Below, one piece after another: positions 60,301-64,000 of a stretch of 64,000 nucleotides of DNA. Source of the stretch: Phytoseiulus persimilis. Its lineage: Eukaryota; Arthropoda; Arachnida; Mesostigmata; Phytoseiidae. Both the position numbers and the translations under genes were made by a program. The notes beneath the pieces were generated by a model that saw nothing but the letters and a program-made list of their open reading frames with translations, was not told the origin of the DNA and made no database searches. How positions within the stretch are numbered: position 1 is the stretch's first letter; every line of letters begins with the position of its first letter. The stretch covers positions 7,936,001 through 8,000,000 of the forward strand of contig CM075101.1 of NCBI GenBank assembly GCA_037576195.1. The letters are read 5' to 3'.

Positions 60301-61821
60301 CGACGTCCCTCGAAAAACGAGAGAAAAGGAGTGTACGGTGAAGATGCCTGAAAGAGCCGATCACCAACCTGAGCTAGTTCTTTCTGTTCTTCTAGGAGAG
60401 ACTGGAGTTCTTCCACTCGCACATTCGAAACACATGAAGCTTCTGTAGGCACGGAAGCGTCCTTTGTACAGTCCGCGTTCTTCACCGTTTTCGCAGCGTC
60501 CGAGTTGAACGATAGTGGTTGTGCGTTTTTCAAGCGTTGTAAACATTCAGCCAGATTCGAGTCGAGTTTCTCACACCGAGCCCAGCTTTTCTGTAGCTCG
60601 TACTCGAGTTCTTCGATCTTATTGTTGTATTCGTCATTTTTCGTTTTGAGTGATTCCATTTTATCCTGAAGTGCGGTGTAACGGAGCTGTGCGCAATGAT
60701 CTTTTTCGCTAAGTTTGGTAACAAGAGCTTGCAGACGTTGATTCTCGTCCGTTAGCTCCTTGTTGAGACTCCTGACAGCGTCATCTAAATCGGGCGTCGC
60801 ATCGGCTTCGCCGTTTACGGCCTGCATCATCTGAAACGTACCGTACATCGTTGATGGCATCCGATATGTCGGTCGGTTGGATCTCCGCACCTCTGAGACC
60901 TTTCGAAATAGAGTTCTTCCTTTCTGGACTTGCGAGGCCTCTTTCATCATGATCTTACCTTCAGATTCCGTTGCATCAGTCGATCAAACACTTGCAGAAG
61001 CTTTGACACTGCCCTCATGGAAACCTTTTGAGAAATTGGAGATTAAGATTTGCCTGAATCGTCCCAGAGGCTCGCGATGGAGGCATCGCGTCGAGTAAGA
61101 TATCACTCACTTGGACTCTCTGCCCGAGACGTTCTTCCAGCTCCTCCTTGTCCCATTGCGCGAGCGCCGTCACAAATGATGTGATGGCCTCATTCTCATT
61201 CTCCTTCTCTGATTCGTCTGTGGTTTCAGCATCGAACCTGAAAGCAGGCTTGTTAGGCAAGGCTCGATCGAATCACGCAGAACGAGCTGCGACCAGAGGA
61301 GACAGTCTTCCCTCATCGCGGAACCAGAAGCCCCACCTTTGAAGCAGTAACCTCAGCTCTTCATTGAATTGATTCCAATATCTGGAAGGGAAACGACATT
61401 GAGAGCGGTCCCATGACTACGAACATCAAAATGAACATCTGGGAATCCAGCACCGAAACAGGAAAATAATTTTCACCTGTTTATTGTCGTGACGACATTT
61501 TCGTCACTTTGTTGACGTTTTTCCAGCTGCTCTATTCGAGATCGAAGCTCTTGCTCGTGCCGAAGCCGCTGTTCCAACCTGGTAAATGGAACCATGGCCT
61601 AACGCAATCAGTCTCGAATGATTCTGAGCCCACCTGGCGGGCAGTTTCGGTGCAATGACAAACCTTACAAGCGAGACTGACCTCTGGGCAAGTTTCCTGT
61701 TCTGGAACTGCAGAGTTCTCGTATCCAAATCTTCCAGGTTCGAGACCGCTCCGATTCGAAAGGGCTCAAAATGGACCTTTTTTGCTGGTGGACCCTCCAT
61801 GGGAGAGACCCTCTTGGCCAT
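57366..61821 (-). CDS. Bre1: Bre1 (RNF20/RNF40) histone H2B E3 ubiquitin ligase
   Basis: Nuclear RING ligase that with Rad6 monoubiquitinates histone H2B during transcription. Exons: 61821-61682, 61578-61477, 61381-61337, 61237-61111, 61024-60959, 60830-60369, 60203-60007, 59858-59735, 59639-59507, 59382-59302, 59211-59060, 58955-58812, 58729-58349, 58236-58105, 58002-57625, 57515-57366; all in phase, 937 residues, close to RNF20. The start reads [20 protein letters not shown], followed by [19 protein letters not shown]. Nearly all of the rest is coiled coil with family landmarks such as [39 protein letters not shown] and [20 protein letters not shown]. The C3HC4 RING at the C-terminus is intact: [27 protein letters not shown], and [19 protein letters not shown]. 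The 5' acceptor of exon 58729-58349 is the only boundary with a close alternative. Confidence 0.96.
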
Positions 61822-62900
61822 AGCAAGGAGCACTGTGAATATGATACTCTTTAGGAGATCACCGACACTTCCCACTGATGTGATGCCTGATATTCGGTCT
61901 CGAACGCAGACGGTGCTCCGTCGCCCGCTCGCGGGTAGAAATCACAAAGCTGTGATCCGAACTTCGGATTTAGAGAAACTCATGCGGAAGGAAGACGAAC
62001 GGAGTGAAACTGAATATTGACCACTTCTGACAGAGAAGTCCCTGATGCATAGACAACATGTATCGGTGTTAATCACCGGAAGCGAGGTCGCGCACATTGT
62101 TGGCACCGAAACCGAAACTTCCAAGTGAAGGAACGTTCCCTCATCCGCATGTAACCATCCATGCATGAATTGAATGAAACGAACGCAGGCCACGTAGTTC
62201 CGAAACCCGTCAGGCTTTCGGTGTTGGCAATGCTCATTCAATGGGCAACCGAGACCGAGACTTTGAGGATCCCGGCAAGATGGGATAGGAAGCCCCCTTA
62301 ACAGCCCATGGGACGTCTCGCTCGGCCATGAAATTCCACGGGCCCAGTAGTAATAAGAGAGATTGAACAAAAAAGAACCCATAGCAATTTCCGCTTCTCC
62401 AGAGGTGGACTCAGAATAGGGGAGCTTCGGGTTCGATGGTAATTTCATTTGTGGGGACGATTTTCGGTATTTCCCACCAGCAATAAGCAGCGGTCACCTC
62501 GGACTCGGGGGAATATCTCAAAATCACGTCGAACTCCCACGAAAACCGTTAAACGAGCCAGAAGTTAGAGATCCATAAGCCTAAGTGAAGGCTGGGGATT
62601 CGGATGGAGTGCCAATATAATCGGATGCTGCTCCACAGGGCGAAGCCCCAAATCATTTCCCCACCTGTCACACGAGTCGATGCATGAGCGAACCAGTGAA
62701 AATGCCAAAGTGCACGGATTCTGCAAAGCGTCGCTGAGTGAAGCTCGAACGGGCGTGGATGCCGGCTTGTACTGCGAAGCATTGGATTCGCTCGAGGTTC
62801 CGCCGATGTACGGATCGGCAACTTACCTGCGTGTTGGAAGCGTGCTCCAACCGCACGGAACCGGGATTTCTGGGTTCTCTGCGACTCCTGAAACCGAGTC
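61822..62900. other. Bre1 promoter side; no gene recognised
   Basis: Likely holds the Bre1 promoter. A minus-strand frame at 61942-62448 is long (168 codons) but lacks a domain, codon bias or splice partners. Confidence 0.4.
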
Positions 62901-62905
62901 TTGTT

Positions 62906-63211
62906 ATGTTATTCCTGTTGTGTGTATTCCGTCCGTCGTCAGTGAGCCAACGCCAACAAAACAACACACATTCAGACAGACACAAGAGGAGGAGAGATCT
63001 GGTCGAGGGCGACCTCGTCTGCTACCACTGGCTGTCTGATGACGACGCCGAGCAGATTTCACGGAGTCGAGATTCAAGGCATCGCAATGAGGTTGAGTCG
63101 CCCCGCCGCGTTCCGTCTGCCTGTCCGCCGCAACGGCTGGAATATGGCAAAGACTTTTCTCAGTCAACCAGCAGCTCCAGCTCACCGAGAAGTGTCTTTG
63201 GGGAAGCTTAA
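62906..63211 (+). CDS. Putative small secreted protein, single ORF
   Basis: From the ATG at 62906 a 101-residue frame runs to TAA at 63209-63211. Codon use from about 62980 on is strongly G/C-ending, as in the real exons here. It begins with a hydrophobic leader (MLFLLCVFRPSS), then a tribasic KRRR site, a short acidic stretch (LVEGDLVCYHWLSDDDAEQI), two cysteines in all after the leader, and a serine-rich tail. An in-frame ATG exists upstream at 62738, but that extension does not look coding. It could be a prohormone-like or otherwise secreted peptide, or the 5' exon of a gene leaving the window. No family recognised. Confidence 0.4.
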   Translation: MLFLLCVFRPSSVSQRQQNNTHSDRHKRRRDLVEGDLVCYHWLSDDDAEQISRSRDSRHRNEVESPRRVPSACPPQRLEYGKDFSQSTSSSSSPRSVFGEA

Positions 63212-63214
63212 GGA

Positions 63215-64000
63215 CCTCCTGCCGGCAAGCGCATTATGATCGGTTTTCTCTCTCACCCTCTATTCGTCGGGGCTACCTCTTGGACACATTTTCGTTAGTG
63301 GCGCCACCAGCAGACAAGATGTCTCCTGGCCAAGTGTCAAAGATGACTAATTTAGTCGGGAAACGCTCGATGGAAACGTTTCGGATCCGGAGCCGGGAAA
63401 AGTCTCATAGTGCGTGTTCTGACAACGTCGCTCGCAGAACACATATCCGCTCGATGATGATGGCTCTTCGGAGCACGGAGCAGGTTTTGACGTATTAACA
63501 TCTTTAGCTTTTCGAAAAACAGCGCCGTCCCAGTTCCTGAAGGAATCTCTATACAGCTTGTTGCCAGTTGCCAGGCGACCGATACTGGAGTGGCAAAGCC
63601 TGATCGCGAAGGAGTTCTACCACCGCACAGACCATAGAAAGACCGAAAACAGTTGCGAAGCTACGCTTTTCTTTCGCTCATTCAAATGTCTCCGAGATTG
63701 ACCGTGCGCTCTCAATCTGCCCTTTCGGCTTCACGTCCCAATATCTGACTTCCCGCCGCAGGACTGTATAAGTTCACTTGATCCTTGTCGACTCCCCCCC
63801 TTTTCCTTGCTTTCATTGCGGAGGAACAGACTCGGCACACTTCTTACCCCTACGCTCCCTTTCCCGGGAAGTGGTGCTCATCGCTCTGATTCAGTTGCTT
63901 GTTCAGAGGTTGAATGTTTCGTTTCGGTTGCTACTGAATCGTCGGCAAGTGCGATCGAAATTAAGTCGGTGGGACATTGTTCCTCAAACCTGTTTTCCGC
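63215..64000. other. No gene recognised (right edge)
   Basis: Only short frames without splice pairs or domains. Confidence 0.4.

Overview
This is a eukaryotic nuclear window. Its genes are split into many exons by short introns (mostly 60-300 bp), with GT-AG junctions that keep the reading frame, AATAAA poly(A) signals and strongly G/C-ending codons. The protein families found (ZO/polychaetoid, muscle LIM protein, JIP/Aplip1, Bre1, sesquipedalian) and the roughly 50% GC content point to an arthropod. A compact-genome parasitiform mite such as the phytoseiid Galendromus (Metaseiulus) occidentalis is my best guess, but that is inference from base composition and gene architecture only.

Layout, left to right: (1) 1.7-4.2 kb, minus strand: 3' part of an unidentified multi-exon gene. 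(2) 4.7-12.4 kb, plus: zonula occludens protein (three PDZ domains, SH3-GUK, ZU5), 5' end not resolved. (3) 12.7-19.5 kb: gene-poor, with an inverted repeat pair, a dispersed repeat and a poly-C run. (4) 19.5-21.0 kb, minus: sesquipedalian/PHETA PH-domain adaptor, complete. (5) 23.4-30.7 kb, plus: transferrin-receptor/glutamate-carboxypeptidase-II-like type II membrane protein, complete in 17 exons, apparently without any metal ligands. Its first intron holds an antisense gene for a tiny secreted protein. (6) 35.6-36.4 kb, minus: muscle LIM protein. (7) 39.9-42.7 kb, plus: JNK-interacting protein (SH3 + PTB). (8) 46.8-48.1 kb, plus: RFX5/RFX7-type winged-helix factor. (9) 49.6-53.9 kb: a 3' exon, a small cysteine-rich secreted protein, a decayed Ty1/copia remnant carrying a second copy of the dispersed repeat, and an unidentified gene. 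(10) 54.5-55.7 kb, plus: HP1-like chromobox protein. (11) 57.4-61.8 kb, minus: Bre1 (RNF20/40) H2B ubiquitin ligase, complete in 16 exons. (12) 62.9-63.2 kb: a short ORF with a hydrophobic N-terminus.

There is no operon logic; the neighbours are independent genes. Two conserved genes (ZO and sesquipedalian) each carry a one-base frame conflict at an A-run, most simply read as assembly errors. The least ordinary content is the metal-site-less receptor-like protein with its nested antisense gene, the two small secreted-protein genes, and the inverted and dispersed repeats. I found no tRNA, rRNA or CRISPR.
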